From: Alphaproteobacteria bacterium
GTDB lineage: Bacteria; Pseudomonadota; Alphaproteobacteria; Micropepsales; Micropepsaceae
Direction of reading: 5' to 3'
DNA: 64,000 nt
NCBI GenBank assembly: GCA_024236055.1
Contig: JACKLF010000001.1
Span: forward strand, 310,001 to 374,000
The notes beneath the pieces were generated by a model. The model was not told the origin of the DNA, did not search any database, and saw nothing but the letters and a program-made list of their open reading frames with translations. Below, piece after piece: positions 42,627 through 52,100 of the stretch. The position numbers and the translations under genes were made by a program. Numbering within the stretch: position 1 is the first letter of the stretch; every line of letters starts with the position of its first letter.

Positions 42627-44999
42627 ATGGCAGCGCTAAGGAAGGCGTCTGAGCGTCGAGCTGAGCATTTATTGAACGACCTGCTTCAATCGCAAGGGTG
42701 GGACGTTCAACGCGATGTTTTATTTCAGCAAGAATATCGACGGTTTCCTGAATTGGCGGAATTACTTGCTAATGCAAGTAAAACAGGTACCGGATACGGT
42801 GTCCCGGAAGCAATTCTTATAGACCGTAGGTCTGGAACACCATTGGCTGTCATTGAGGCCAAAGCGTCAGCTAGCAAAATTGATCTAGCGATCGCTGAAG
42901 CGCAGAGCTACGCAAAACAACTTTTTATCGATACTTGGCACCCGCTCGCTATTGGCATAGCCGGTACGTCCGACGATGAATTCGCCCTTCGTGTGGCGAA
43001 ATATACTGGCCGCGTTTGGAAAACGGTTTCCTATGAGAGCAAACCGATAAACTGGATTCCGACAAGAGACGATTTAGTTAGGGTGGCGATTCCATCGGCA
43101 TCTGCCGAGCTTCGCCCGACCATCCCTCCGCCAGAAGTGCTCGCGTCTCGCGCAGACGAGATGAATCGTCTACTCCGCGAAGCTCATATCAAGGATGAAT
43201 TTAGGCCTGCTGTTGTTGCTGCCATCATGTTGGCGCTCTGGTGGTCTGAGGGTGCGATAAATCGCGACCCGAGGTTCATTTTAGGTGATGTGAACCGCGC
43301 TTGCATGGAGGCATTCGTTAAGGCCGGTAAGCGCGATCTCGCGAAGAGCCTTCGTGTTGATGAGGCCAACGATAAACTAAAAAACAAAGCTCGTCGGATT
43401 GCGAGAATCCTTGAGCGCTTGAATGTAACCGTTCTTACGGCAGAGCACGATTATCTAGGCCAACTTTACGAAACCTTTTTTCGATACACCGGCGGCAATA
43501 CGATCGGTCAGTACTTTACACCTCGGCACATTACCAAATTTATGGCCGATGCTTGCGAGGTTTCGCCAAAAGACACGGTCATAGATCCGGCATGCGGCAC
43601 TGGGGGGTTTCTTGTTGCATGCATGGAGCGGATTTGGCGTGAGCACGGCCTGTCCCGTGCGCAGATGGTTCAGGTAGTTAAACGCAAATTGATCGGGTTC
43701 GAAGAAGAGCCCATTACCGCTGCGCTTTGTGTAGCGAATATGATTTTGCGAGGTGACGGGTCTACTGGTGTACATCGCGGCGATTGTTTTTCAGAAGGCG
43801 ATTTCCCGATCGGTAAGGCCAACATCGCATTAATGAACCCGCCCTTTCCACACAAGAAGACGGATACGCCGATCGAAGATTTCGTAGATCGTGCGCTTGA
43901 CAGCCTCCAAGATAAGGGTGTGCTTGCGGTTATACTTCCCATGAGCCTTCTCGTAAAAAAAGATAAGGCCGAGTGGCGCGCGCGAACTTTGAAAAGAAAC
44001 AGTCTTCTTTCAGTTTGTCAGCTCCCAGATGAGCTCTTCCAGCCGTTCGCAGCCGCTACCACGTCTTTTGTACTTTTGGAGAAGGGTGGGCCTCATAATA
44101 AGAGCAGAAAGACTTCTTTTATTCGCCTCCAGAGGGACGGTTTTGCGCTTCGCAAGGGTGCACGCGTTGAATGGCCTTCTGGTGGAAACCAGATACCACA
44201 AGCGCTGGATGCTATATTGAATCATGCTACCTCTCCTGGGTTTGCAAAAGGGGCAAATGTTTATGGGGGCGATGAATGGGCTCCCGGAGCATACATCGAA
44301 TCAGCGTCTTACGATGAAGAGCAACTTAAGCTCGACATCGATGTATTACTTAGGCGTCTTGCGTCATTTTACACTCGATATGCGAGCGAGATAATTGAAC
44401 AACGTAAGGCCATTTCTGCTGGTTCAATTGTAATGCAACCGTATCGGAAGATGATCTCCAAGGCGCGTCTAAATAACAGAGCTGGGATAAGTGAAGCCGA
44501 AGGTACTGTGGGTGGTCTTTTCGACATATTTTATGGAATGAAGGAGCTCCATAGTCGTGAGGGCCTATCGCCGGGTCGTAGTCTGATCGTTTCGCCTACC
44601 GAGGAATATAATGGTTGTTATGGATGGCTCGACTTTCCGAGGGTTTTGGAGCCAGCCTTTGTTACTGTTGCGCAGACTGGGAGTATCGGAGAGGCGTTTG
44701 TCCAGTTGGAGCCTGCTGCGGTTAATGACGATTGTCTTGTCCTGTTGCCTAAGCCGGGCAAGAGATTAACCGAAGCGGATTTGGTTATTGTCGCCGCATG
44801 CTTGCATGAAGAGCGGTGGCGATTTTCTTATGGTCGAAAGCTTACCCCTTCTCGGATTTCTGGGTTCACGGTTCCTCTCTCTGAGCCGTTGCGTCGATGG
44901 GTCAAGAAGCGGCTTGGAATATCGCGTGAAGTAATAGAGGCCAGTCTGGCGCCTTACGGTGGCGCAGCGCACCCGTTGGAGGCGTTGAAGCTGGGTTAA
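42627..44999 (+). CDS. Single-chain restriction-modification enzyme: HSDR_N-like nuclease plus N6-adenine methyltransferase
   Basis: 790 aa from ATG 42627, preceded by GGGAGGGGGG; a TTG 15 bases earlier is less likely. The N-terminus (about 1-130) is an HSDR_N/PD-(D/E)xK nuclease with VPEAILID (Asp66) and AVIEAKAS (Glu77, Lys79). The central part is HsdM-like: DYLGQLYETFFRYTG and NTIGQYFTPRHITKFMAD, SAM motif I VIDPACGTGGFLV (about 319-331) and catalytic motif IV NPPF (about 404). The C-terminal 250 residues probably recognise the target. No translocase and no separate S subunit are present, so type IIG-like action is inferred. GC is far below its neighbours. Confidence 0.88.
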   Translation: MAALRKASERRAEHLLNDLLQSQGWDVQRDVLFQQEYRRFPELAELLANASKTGTGYGVPEAILIDRRSGTPLAVIEAKASASKIDLAIAEAQSYAKQLFIDTWHPLAIGIAGTSDDEFALRVAKYTGRVWKTVSYESKPINWIPTRDDLVRVAIPSASAELRPTIPPPEVLASRADEMNRLLREAHIKDEFRPAVVAAIMLALWWSEGAINRDPRFILGDVNRACMEAFVKAGKRDLAKSLRVDEANDKLKNKARRIARILERLNVTVLTAEHDYLGQLYETFFRYTGGNTIGQYFTPRHITKFMADACEVSPKDTVIDPACGTGGFLVACMERIWREHGLSRAQMVQVVKRKLIGFEEEPITAALCVANMILRGDGSTGVHRGDCFSEGDFPIGKANIALMNPPFPHKKTDTPIEDFVDRALDSLQDKGVLAVILPMSLLVKKDKAEWRARTLKRNSLLSVCQLPDELFQPFAAATTSFVLLEKGGPHNKSRKTSFIRLQRDGFALRKGARVEWPSGGNQIPQALDAILNHATSPGFAKGANVYGGDEWAPGAYIESASYDEEQLKLDIDVLLRRLASFYTRYASEIIEQRKAISAGSIVMQPYRKMISKARLNNRAGISEAEGTVGGLFDIFYGMKELHSREGLSPGRSLIVSPTEEYNGCYGWLDFPRVLEPAFVTVAQTGSIGEAFVQLEPAAVNDDCLVLLPKPGKRLTEADLVIVAACLHEERWRFSYGRKLTPSRISGFTVPLSEPLRRWVKKRLGISREVIEASLAPYGGAAHPLEALKLG

Positions 45000-45129
45000 T
45001 TTTGTGAAGTTGTATTGCTGATTTTGGGGGGCTCGAGTTGCGCCGCGCGCCGACCCTGCTGCGTGGACAGCGCGTGGAAATCTCTATCCACCCTTCCTAT
45101 CCAACACGACATGCGCCTAGCCTGATCCC

Positions 45130-45592
45130 GCCTGGCTCAAGCGGGGACGTTCCGGAACGTCTGAAACGGGAGCCAGGCCGGCGTCGTGGACGGTTCAGGG
45201 ATGACGTACCTGCCTTGGCCACGAGGTCGTGAAGGCAATCCCTTGAGGCTCAGGGCCGGGACGACCGGTTGGGGCCAACAGGCACGAGACGATCGTGCAG
45301 CGGGCGTTCCACCCTGGAAGGGGTGGAACGACAGTCCGTCCCTTTTGGCGGTTCTTATGGGCCGCCAGCCGGGATGGGAGACTGAGCAATCGGTAGCCGC
45401 CCCCTTCGGGGAGGCGGGGCATGTGGGCAAGGCTTGGCACTACACACATGTCCGCTTGTGATGCTGGTCAGGGGCTGGAGCGGCCGAAAATCGCCGGGCG
45501 TGGCTGGGCCGAAAGGCTCAAGCGGGCTTTCCGAAAGGAAGGCCGCCGCTGTGAAAAGCAGCGGCAGATGACACATGGCCGCCTTCGCGGCC
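45130..45592 (+). ncRNA. Candidate large structured RNA (strand uncertain)
   Basis: 45000-45678 has no credible gene. Perfect stems follow one another: GCCTGGCTC/GAGCCAGGC (45130/45170), AGGGAT..TGCCTT..CACG/CGTG..AAGGCA..ATCCCT (45197-45243), GCACGA/TCGTGC (45282/45293), CGTTCCACC/GGTGGAACG (45305/45322), TGGCGG/CCGCCA (45346/45362), a TTCG-capped CCGCC/GGCGG (about 45398-45417) and GGCCGC/GCGGCC (45577/45587). GGGACG (45258) can pair with CGTCCC (45337) to close a branch around two of them. I could not match it to RNase P RNA, tmRNA, 6S RNA, SRP RNA or a group II intron domain V. Confidence 0.5.
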
Positions 45593-45678
45593 CGGCCACG
45601 CCACCCCCGCGCCCCGCCGGGCCGGATGCTTGACCATGCCCGCTGCCCATGTCCGACTGCGGTTCAGGAGACACGCCC

Positions 45679-46074
45679 ATGCCCCCCAAGGCCCAATCCC
45701 CGGCAAAGCTGATCGACGCCCGCATCAAGGATCTGGGCGACTGGCGCGGCGAGACGTTGGCGCGGGTGCGCGAACTGATCCACGCCGCCGCCCCCGATGT
45801 GGAGGAGACCTGGAAATGGCGCGGCGTGCCGGTCTGGGAATCCGGCGGCATCATCTGCACCGGCGAAACCTACAAGGCCGTGGTCAAGCTGACCTTCGCC
45901 AGGGGGGCAGGGCTCCCCGACCCCGCCCACCTGTTCAACGCCAGCCTGGACGGCAATGTCCGCCGCGCCATCGACATCCGCGAGGGCGGCAAGCTCAATG
46001 AAAAGGCCTTCAAGGCGCTGATCCGCGCGGCAATCGCCAAAAACCGGGAGAAAAAGCCCAAACCCGGAAAGTGA
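45679..46074 (+). CDS. DUF1801 domain protein
   Basis: 131 aa from ATG 45679 (CAGGAG 8 bases upstream). The DUF1801/YdhG-like fold pattern is visible: IKDLGDWRGETLARVRELIH, then AAPDVEETWKWRGVPVWESG and YKAVVKLTFARGAGLPD, and IDIREGGKLNEKAFKALIRA before a Lys-rich tail. Members have no proven function. It marks the return from the accessory island to ordinary chromosomal genes. Confidence 0.85.
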   Translation: MPPKAQSPAKLIDARIKDLGDWRGETLARVRELIHAAAPDVEETWKWRGVPVWESGGIICTGETYKAVVKLTFARGAGLPDPAHLFNASLDGNVRRAIDIREGGKLNEKAFKALIRAAIAKNREKKPKPGK

Positions 46075-46157
46075 CGTCCCTGTCATGTTTGCGTCGTCGC
46101 AAACCGGGGCGCACGCTGGTGCGTTACCTCTGGAACCCCAAACCGCAGGAGGCGCAC

Positions 46158-46550
46158 ATGTTCCACATCATGAGTGATTTCCCCGACGACGTGCTGGCCG
46201 TCCGCGCCACCGGCAAGGTCAGCGCCCAGGACTACAACGCCATCCTGGTCCCCGCCGTGGAGGCCAGGCTGAAGGCCGGCCACCGCCCCCTCAAGGTGCT
46301 CATTCACATGGGCGAGGATTTCGAGGGCTATCAGGCCGGCGCCATGGTCGAGGACGCGCGCCTGGGCTTCCAGCATCTGAAGGAATGGGGCCGCATTGCC
46401 GTGGTCACCGATGTCGCCTGGATTCGCGACATGACCAACCTGTTCCGCGTGTTCCTGAAACAGCCCGTGAAGGTGTTCTTCAACGCCGATTTCGCGCAGG
46501 CAAAAACCTGGATCAGCCAGGACGACGCAAAGGTCCAGGCGGCGGAGTAG
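46158..46550 (+). CDS. SpoIIAA-like STAS domain protein
   Basis: 130 aa from ATG 46158, which has AGGAGG just upstream. It is a SpoIIAA-like (STAS superfamily) domain: DDVLAVRATGKVSAQDYNAI, VPAVEARLKAGHRPLKVLIH, then EDARLGFQHLKEWGRIAVVT and FLKQPVKVFF. Such small proteins are thought to bind lipids or act as switches, but none is well characterised. It converges on atpF with a 9-bp gap. Confidence 0.85.
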   Translation: MFHIMSDFPDDVLAVRATGKVSAQDYNAILVPAVEARLKAGHRPLKVLIHMGEDFEGYQAGAMVEDARLGFQHLKEWGRIAVVTDVAWIRDMTNLFRVFLKQPVKVFFNADFAQAKTWISQDDAKVQAAE

Positions 46551-46559
46551 GGCAGGCTT

Positions 46560-47051
46560 TTAGTTGAGCTTGTCGCCCAGGTCCTTGATCGCGCTGTCGA
46601 CCAGCGCGGCCGAGCGCGCATCGTCAAGCCGCGCGGCGATCAGCTTCTGGGCCCCCGCCACCGCCGCGTCCGCGGCCAGCGCACGAATTTCGTGCAGCGC
46701 TGCCGCCTCGGCCTGGGCGATCTTGTCCCGGGCCGCGGCGCTGCGACGCTCGATCTGCTGGCCCAGCGCCTTGCGCGATTCCTCGGCAAAGCGGGCGGCT
46801 TCCGCCTTGGCTTCGGCGATGATGTGCTCGGCTTCGGCTTCCGCGCCTGCGGCGCGCTTCTGGTAATCGGCCAGCAGCGCGGCAGCTTCCGCGTTCAGCC
46901 GCTTGGCTTCGTCAAGCTCGGCCGAAATGGAGGCCGCACGGGCGTCCAGCAGCCGGGCGACGATGCCCGGCACGCCCTTCCACACCAGCAGGGTGATGAC
47001 CAGCACAAAGCCGACCGCAACCCAGAATTCCGCTTCGTGAAAGAGTTCCAT
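46560..47051 (-). CDS. atpF: F0F1 ATP synthase subunit b
   Basis: 163 aa. One N-terminal membrane helix (EAEFWVAVGFVLVITLLVWKG, about 5-25) and a long charged helix that forms the peripheral stalk (AEAEAEHIIAEAKAEAARFA). It pairs with b' encoded 3 bp upstream. It is the last gene of the F0 operon atpI-atpB-atpE-atpF'-atpF. The F1 genes are not next to it, as is normal in Alphaproteobacteria. Confidence 0.95.
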   Translation of the reverse strand: MELFHEAEFWVAVGFVLVITLLVWKGVPGIVARLLDARAASISAELDEAKRLNAEAAALLADYQKRAAGAEAEAEHIIAEAKAEAARFAEESRKALGQQIERRSAAARDKIAQAEAAALHEIRALAADAAVAGAQKLIAARLDDARSAALVDSAIKDLGDKLN

Positions 47052-47054
47052 GGC

Positions 47055-47579
47055 TCAGCTCTTCACCGCGTTGGCGGCGTCCTCGGGGCTGACGGTATCG
47101 CCCGTCAGACGGGCGACGATGGTGATGGCCGCATCGCGCGCCGCGACAGACACATGGGCCTTGGCGGCATCGCGCGTGGCGGCGATGCGCGTATCGGCCT
47201 CGGCCATGGCTTCAGCGGCCTTGGCGTCGGCTTCCGATTTGGCCTGCGCGATTTCGGCGTTCAACGCCTGGCGGTTTTCTTCCGCCAGGGCGTTGGCCCG
47301 GGCCCGGGCGCCCGCAAGCGCGGTGCGATAGGCCGCTTCCGCCGCCTCCGCATCCCCCCGGGCCTTGCGCGCGGCTTCGATCGCACTGTTGATCGCGCCG
47401 CGCCGGCCGGTAATGGCACCGTTGATGCGCGGTCCCGCCACTTTCCACAGCACCGTGAACAGGAACGCGAACGTCACCACCAGCCAGAAAAGCTGGCTGG
47501 GGAAGGTCGTCGTGTCGAACGGCGGGAAGCCGCCCTCGTGGGGGGCTTCCGTGGTCGCGGTATGCGCTTCTTCGGCCAT
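47055..47579 (-). CDS. atpG: F0F1 ATP synthase subunit b' (second b-type subunit)
   Basis: 174 aa. A hydrophilic Thr/Glu/His-rich start (1-25), then one membrane helix (SQLFWLVVTFAFLFTVLWKV, about 28-50), then a long Ala/Glu/Arg helix (EAYRTALAGARARANALAEE-type) that dimerises with subunit b. A divergent second b subunit is typical of photosynthetic bacteria and Alphaproteobacteria. The symbol for b' varies (atpG, atpF2). Confidence 0.93.
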   Translation of the reverse strand: MAEEAHTATTEAPHEGGFPPFDTTTFPSQLFWLVVTFAFLFTVLWKVAGPRINGAITGRRGAINSAIEAARKARGDAEAAEAAYRTALAGARARANALAEENRQALNAEIAQAKSEADAKAAEAMAEADTRIAATRDAAKAHVSVAARDAAITIVARLTGDTVSPEDAANAVKS

Positions 47580-47589
47580 CAGCGTTTTA

Positions 47590-47814
47590 TTACGTGAACA
47601 GGATGATCAGGGCGATGACCAGGCCGAACAAGCCGGTCGCTTCGCACAGCGCGAAGCCCAGCAGCAGGTTGGTGGTCTGGGTGGCCGCGGCGCCCGGATT
47701 GCGCAGCGCGCCCGACAGGTAGCTGCCGAACACGTTGCCGATGCCGATGCCGGCGCCGACCAGCGCGATACAGGCAATGCCCGCGCCAATCATCTTTGCA
47801 GCTGCAAGTTCCAT
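47590..47814 (-). CDS. atpE: F0F1 ATP synthase subunit c
   Basis: 74 aa, two membrane helices forming a hairpin. The polar loop is LRNPGAAATQ with the conserved Arg-Asn-Pro. The ion-binding carboxylate is the Glu in LGFALCEATGLFG, and the first helix is glycine-rich (ALVGAGIGIGNVFGSYL). No sodium-type Gln/Ser ligand pattern is evident, so proton coupling is assumed. The subunit forms the rotating c-ring. Confidence 0.97.
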   Translation of the reverse strand: MELAAAKMIGAGIACIALVGAGIGIGNVFGSYLSGALRNPGAAATQTTNLLLGFALCEATGLFGLVIALIILFT

Positions 47815-47840
47815 TTCTTAGTCCCTTCGTTGGTTCAGGT

Positions 47841-48602
47841 TCAGTGATGATCGTGAAGATGAAGTGCTTCGTTGAGATAGATGCAGGTCAGGATCGCGAA
47901 GACATAGGCCTGCAGGAAGGCGACCAGAAGCTCCAGCAGCATGATCGCGATGATCAGCAGCATGGGTGCGATGGCAAGACCGGTGAAGATGCCTCCCGCC
48001 GCGCCCAGCGACACGACGAAGCCGCCGAACACCGCCAGCATGGTGTGGCCTGCCAGCATGTTGGCGAACAGACGGACCGAGAGGCTGACAGGGCGGGTCA
48101 GGAAGGAGATGACTTCGATCGGCACCAGCAGGATCAGCAGATACCAGGGGGCCGCCGGCACGAACAGTTTCAGGAAGCCGATGCCGTGCTTGATGAAGCC
48201 CGTCACCACCACCAGGCCCAGCACAAGGCAGGCCAGCGAAAATGTGACGGCGATCTGGCTGGTTACCGTGAACGAGCCGGGGATCAGGCCGAAGAAGTTC
48301 GAGCACAGCACGAACATGAAGATCGAAAAAACGAACGGGAAGAATTTCAGCCCGTCTTCGCCGGTCGCCGAATGGATCATGTTGGCGACGAATTCGTAGG
48401 ACAGTTCGGCCATCGACTGACCGCGGGTCGGCACCAGCCGGCCGGGCTTGACCGCAAGGGTGAGGAACAGCGACGAGGCCACCACGACGATGATCATCAG
48501 CAGGGCCTGGTTGGTGAAATAGATCGGATGACCCGCAATCTGGAACAGCGGCGCCGAGACCAGCGGCTTGATCGCAAACTGCTCCATCGGATTCATGGCC
48601 AC
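47841..48602 (-). CDS. atpB: F0F1 ATP synthase subunit a
   Basis: 253 aa, membrane protein with five or six helices. The essential Arg is in RPVSLSVRLFANMLAGHTML, and the last helices contain LLELLVAFLQAYVFAILTCI. The N-terminus MAMNPMEQFAIKPLVSAPLF is the normal alphaproteobacterial start. It forms the proton half-channels against the c-ring. It lies 3 bp after atpI and 26 bp before atpE. Confidence 0.97.
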   Translation of the reverse strand: MAMNPMEQFAIKPLVSAPLFQIAGHPIYFTNQALLMIIVVVASSLFLTLAVKPGRLVPTRGQSMAELSYEFVANMIHSATGEDGLKFFPFVFSIFMFVLCSNFFGLIPGSFTVTSQIAVTFSLACLVLGLVVVTGFIKHGIGFLKLFVPAAPWYLLILLVPIEVISFLTRPVSLSVRLFANMLAGHTMLAVFGGFVVSLGAAGGIFTGLAIAPMLLIIAIMLLELLVAFLQAYVFAILTCIYLNEALHLHDHH

Positions 48603-48605
48603 GGC

Positions 48606-48977
48606 CTATTTCTCCTCATCGGACCGCTGACCCTTCTGGACGCGTGCGATCTCGGCGTTCAACTCGGCTGCGGCGTGCACGACATTGCGGATTCCCGCGG
48701 CAGCGCCCAGCACAAAAAACAAAATCAGAAAGACCGGACGGGTGTGAAATCCGAAATGGCCGAACAGCCAGTCGATCCCCCAACCGAGGCCACCTCCCAC
48801 GATCAGCGCCGCCACCATTTCGGTCGCAAAGCGGAACGCGATGCTCGACTGGCCGGGCGGCGAACCTTTGGTCCCGGCCGCGCGGTTTGTCTGAAGCTCG
48901 TCGAGCCGCTTGCCCAGTTCGGCCAGCCTGTCCGGGTCCGGAGCCGTCAAAACCGTCTCCCAAAGTCCGAAAAACAA
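48606..48977 (-). CDS. atpI: ATP synthase assembly protein AtpI
   Basis: 123 aa with two membrane helices (about 55-75 and 82-102), including VAALIVGGGLGWGIDWLFGH and VFLILFFVLGAAAGIRNVV. The cytoplasmic N-terminus is basic and acidic in turn (RLAELGKRLDELQTNRAAG). AtpI helps assemble the c-ring and is the usual first gene of the F0 operon, so the promoter should lie in the AT-richer stretch 48980-49170. Confidence 0.92.
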   Translation of the reverse strand: MFFGLWETVLTAPDPDRLAELGKRLDELQTNRAAGTKGSPPGQSSIAFRFATEMVAALIVGGGLGWGIDWLFGHFGFHTRPVFLILFFVLGAAAGIRNVVHAAAELNAEIARVQKGQRSDEEK

Positions 48978-49175
48978 CCGAAAATCCGGCCTTCGCGGCG
49001 CTTCGAAGGCGGGCGGACCATAGGGTTGCCCCTATTGGGTGTCAAGAAAGACAGATTCCACGCAAGCATATGATATTCCTGGTGAAATAATGCGCGCGCA
49101 TTATGTCGCGCGGGCTTGCCGGCGGGGGCCGCACGGCGGCTGCGATTCATGGCGATCCGATGACGGAGGCGTCCG

Positions 49176-52100
49176 CTATTCGGCGGCAATCTTCTCGGCT
49201 TCCGACAGCGACACCGACACCAGCTGGCTGACCCCGCGTTCGGCCATGGTGACGCCGAACAGGCGGTCCATCCGGCTCATGGTCAGGGCGTGATGGGTGA
49301 TCACCAGGAACCGGGTGCCGGACAATTTTGTCATTTCCCCCAGCATCTTGCAGAAACGCTCGACATTGGCGTCGTCCAGCGGGGCGTCCACTTCGTCCAG
49401 CACGCAGACGGGCGCAGGGTTGACCAGGAACACGGCGAAAATCAGCGCCAGGGCGGTCAGCGCCTGTTCGCCGCCCGACAGCAGGGCCAGGCTCTGCAGC
49501 CGCTTACCCGGCGGACGGGCGAAGATTTCCAGACCCGCCTGCAGCGGATCGTCGGATTCGGTGAAGGTCAGGCGGGCTTCGCCGCCCTCGAACAGCTTGG
49601 TGAAAAGCTCCTGGAAATTCGCATTGACCTTCTCGAACGACGCCAGCAGCCGCTCGCGGCCTTCCTTGTTCAGGCTCTGGATGCCGCGGCGCAGCCGCTC
49701 GATCGCGCCGGTCAGGTCTTCCCGGTCGGCGGCCAGGGTGGTCATGCGGGCTTCCTGTTCGGCCGCTTCCTCTTCGGCGCGCAGGTTGACGCCGCCCAGC
49801 TGTTCGCGCTCGTTCTTCAGGCGCTCGACACGCTTCTCCGCCTGTTCCAGAGGCGGCAATTCTTCGCCTTCCTTGATTTCGGCGCGCTCCGGCAATTCCG
49901 CCGGCGAACATTCCAGTTCGTCCTGGATGCGGGTCTTCAGCTCCTCGATGCGCTGGGCAGCGGCTTCCGACAGGGCCTGGGCGCGGGCGCGCTCCTCGCG
50001 GGCGGCGGCCATGATGGCATCGGCGTTCTTGGCTTCCTTGTCGGCCTCGGCCAGAATGTTTTCGGCGGCCTGGCGCGCATCCGCAGCCTCGCGGCGCGCG
50101 GTTTCGGCCAGCGCGATGGCATCCATCAGGGCGTTGCGGCGCTGCGAGATTTCCTCCGGCACCTTTTCGGCGGCATCCAGCTCGGCGGTCAGTTCTTCCT
50201 GGCGGCGGGCCAACTCGTTCACCTTGTCGGTGGCGGCGGTGCGGCGCGATTCCCAGCGGGCCTGTTCTTCGCCGATGCCGGTCAGACGCGCGCGGCGGGT
50301 CGCAACCTCGCGGCGCAGCGATTCCAGGCTGGCGCGGGCCTCGGTGCTGGCGGTGCGGGCCTCTGCCGTCCTGCTGCGTGCGTCGGCAACGGACTGGTTC
50401 AGTGCGATTCCGTCGCCCAGCTCTTCCAACCCGGAAACGGCCTGGCCATGGGATTCCTCGGCGGCCTGAACCGACTGGGTCAGGCGCAGAATTTCCGCTT
50501 CCAGCGATGCCAGCTGGGAGGCGCGTTCCGCCGCGGCGCGGGCGGCGCGGGCCGCCAGGTCCTGGGCCCCGATAAGCGCCTGTTCGGCGGCGCGCTCTTC
50601 GCCCTCGGCGGTGCGCAGTGTTTCGCGCGCGGCGTTGGCGGCATCACGGGCACTGGAATATTCGGCAAAGCGGGCCGCGCGGACTTCCCGCGCCTGTGCC
50701 GCATCGCTCTCCAGTTGGGTCAGGCGATTGCGCTGCGCCAGGCGGATTGCGGAGGCCGACGGCGCATCGGCGCTGGCGACAAAGCCGTCCCAGCGCCACA
50801 GGTCGCCGCGCGCCGATACCAGGCACTGACCCGGCTTCAACTGCTTTTGCAGCGCCGCGCCCTGATCGGGAAACACCAGCCCCGTCATCGCCAGGCGGCG
50901 CGCCAGCGCGGCGGGCGCCTGCACGAACTGGCTGAGTGGCTTGCAGCCGTCGGGCAGCACGGGATCAAAATCGAACGTGCCCAGATCGCGCCAGTGATGG
51001 GGCGAGGAATCGTCCAGGGGCGCCTGCAGGTCTTCGCCAAGCGCTGCACCCAGCGCCGTTTCATAACCAGCCTGCACCGTCACCGCATCGACCAGCGGCG
51101 GGAACAGGCCTTCGCCTTCCGGATGCAGCAGGTCGCTCAGCGCCTTGACCTCGGCGGTGAGGCGCTGAACCTCACGTTCGGCGTCCTCCAACGGGCCGCG
51201 GGCGGTCGTCTCCGCCGCTTCGGCGTCGCCGCGGGCCGTCCGCGCCGCGCCGGCGGCGGTGCGGGCATTTTCCGACACGGTGCGCGCGCGTTCGGTTTCG
51301 GCTTCGGCGGCATGAACGTCCGGCGCGTCCTTGGCGGCTTCCAGCGCCCGGTCCAGCCGGGCCTGGGCATCGGCAAGCTGGCCTTTGCTGGTTTCGATCA
51401 GGGCGGCGGCCACGCTCTGGCCGCGCTCCAGGCTGGCCTTGCGGGCGTTCCAGTCCGCCAGTTCGGCCGTCAGCTTTTCCAGCAGACCTTCGGCTTCGGC
51501 GAGGGTCTGGGCAAACTCGGCCGCCAGATTTTCCGCCGCGCTCATGTCGTCGCCGGCGCGGGCATCGGCTTCGCTCAGCGTCTGGTGTTCCTCCGCCAGG
51601 CGGCTCAGCGCGTTCTGGGCATCCTGTTCCAGCGCCTGCTCGCGCTGGCTGTCGGACACGCCCTGGGCAATAAGCTGGCGGATGCGCTGGGCGGCTTCGC
51701 GCGCGCGCGTTTCCTCGGCATCGAGCTGTTCGCGCTGGGCAATCAGCCGGTGATGGGCGGCAGCCTTTTCGGCTTCTGTCTGGCGCAGGGGCGGAAGCAC
51801 CTCAGCGGCCTGGCTCTGGGCGGTCGATGCCTGGGCCGCCAGTTCGGTGGCGCTGGCGACATTGCTCGCGGCCTTGGCCAGATCCTCGGCCGCCGCCGCG
51901 GCCTTGGCCTCGGCAGCGATCCAGCGCAGGTGATGCGCCAGCGCCTCGGCTTTGCGGATATGGCCGGACAGGTTGCGATAACGCGCGGCCTGGCGGGCTT
52001 GCCGCTTGAGGCTGGCAAGTTGCCCCTCCACCTCGTGGATCACGTCTTCCAGGCGCGACAGGTTGGTTTCGGCGGCGCGCAGGCGCAGCTCGGCCTCGTG

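Noticed and set aside
45130..45592. RNase P RNA, tmRNA or group II intron as identity of the structured region
   Set aside because: I saw no GAGGAAAGTCC block, no tRNA-like end with CCA, and no domain V-like hairpin with flanking reverse transcriptase, so none fits.
45038..45633. Short open frames of 64-97 codons within the hairpin-rich region
   Set aside because: They overlap perfect hairpins on both strands, have no ribosome site of note and no recognisable sequence. The structure is better explained as RNA.
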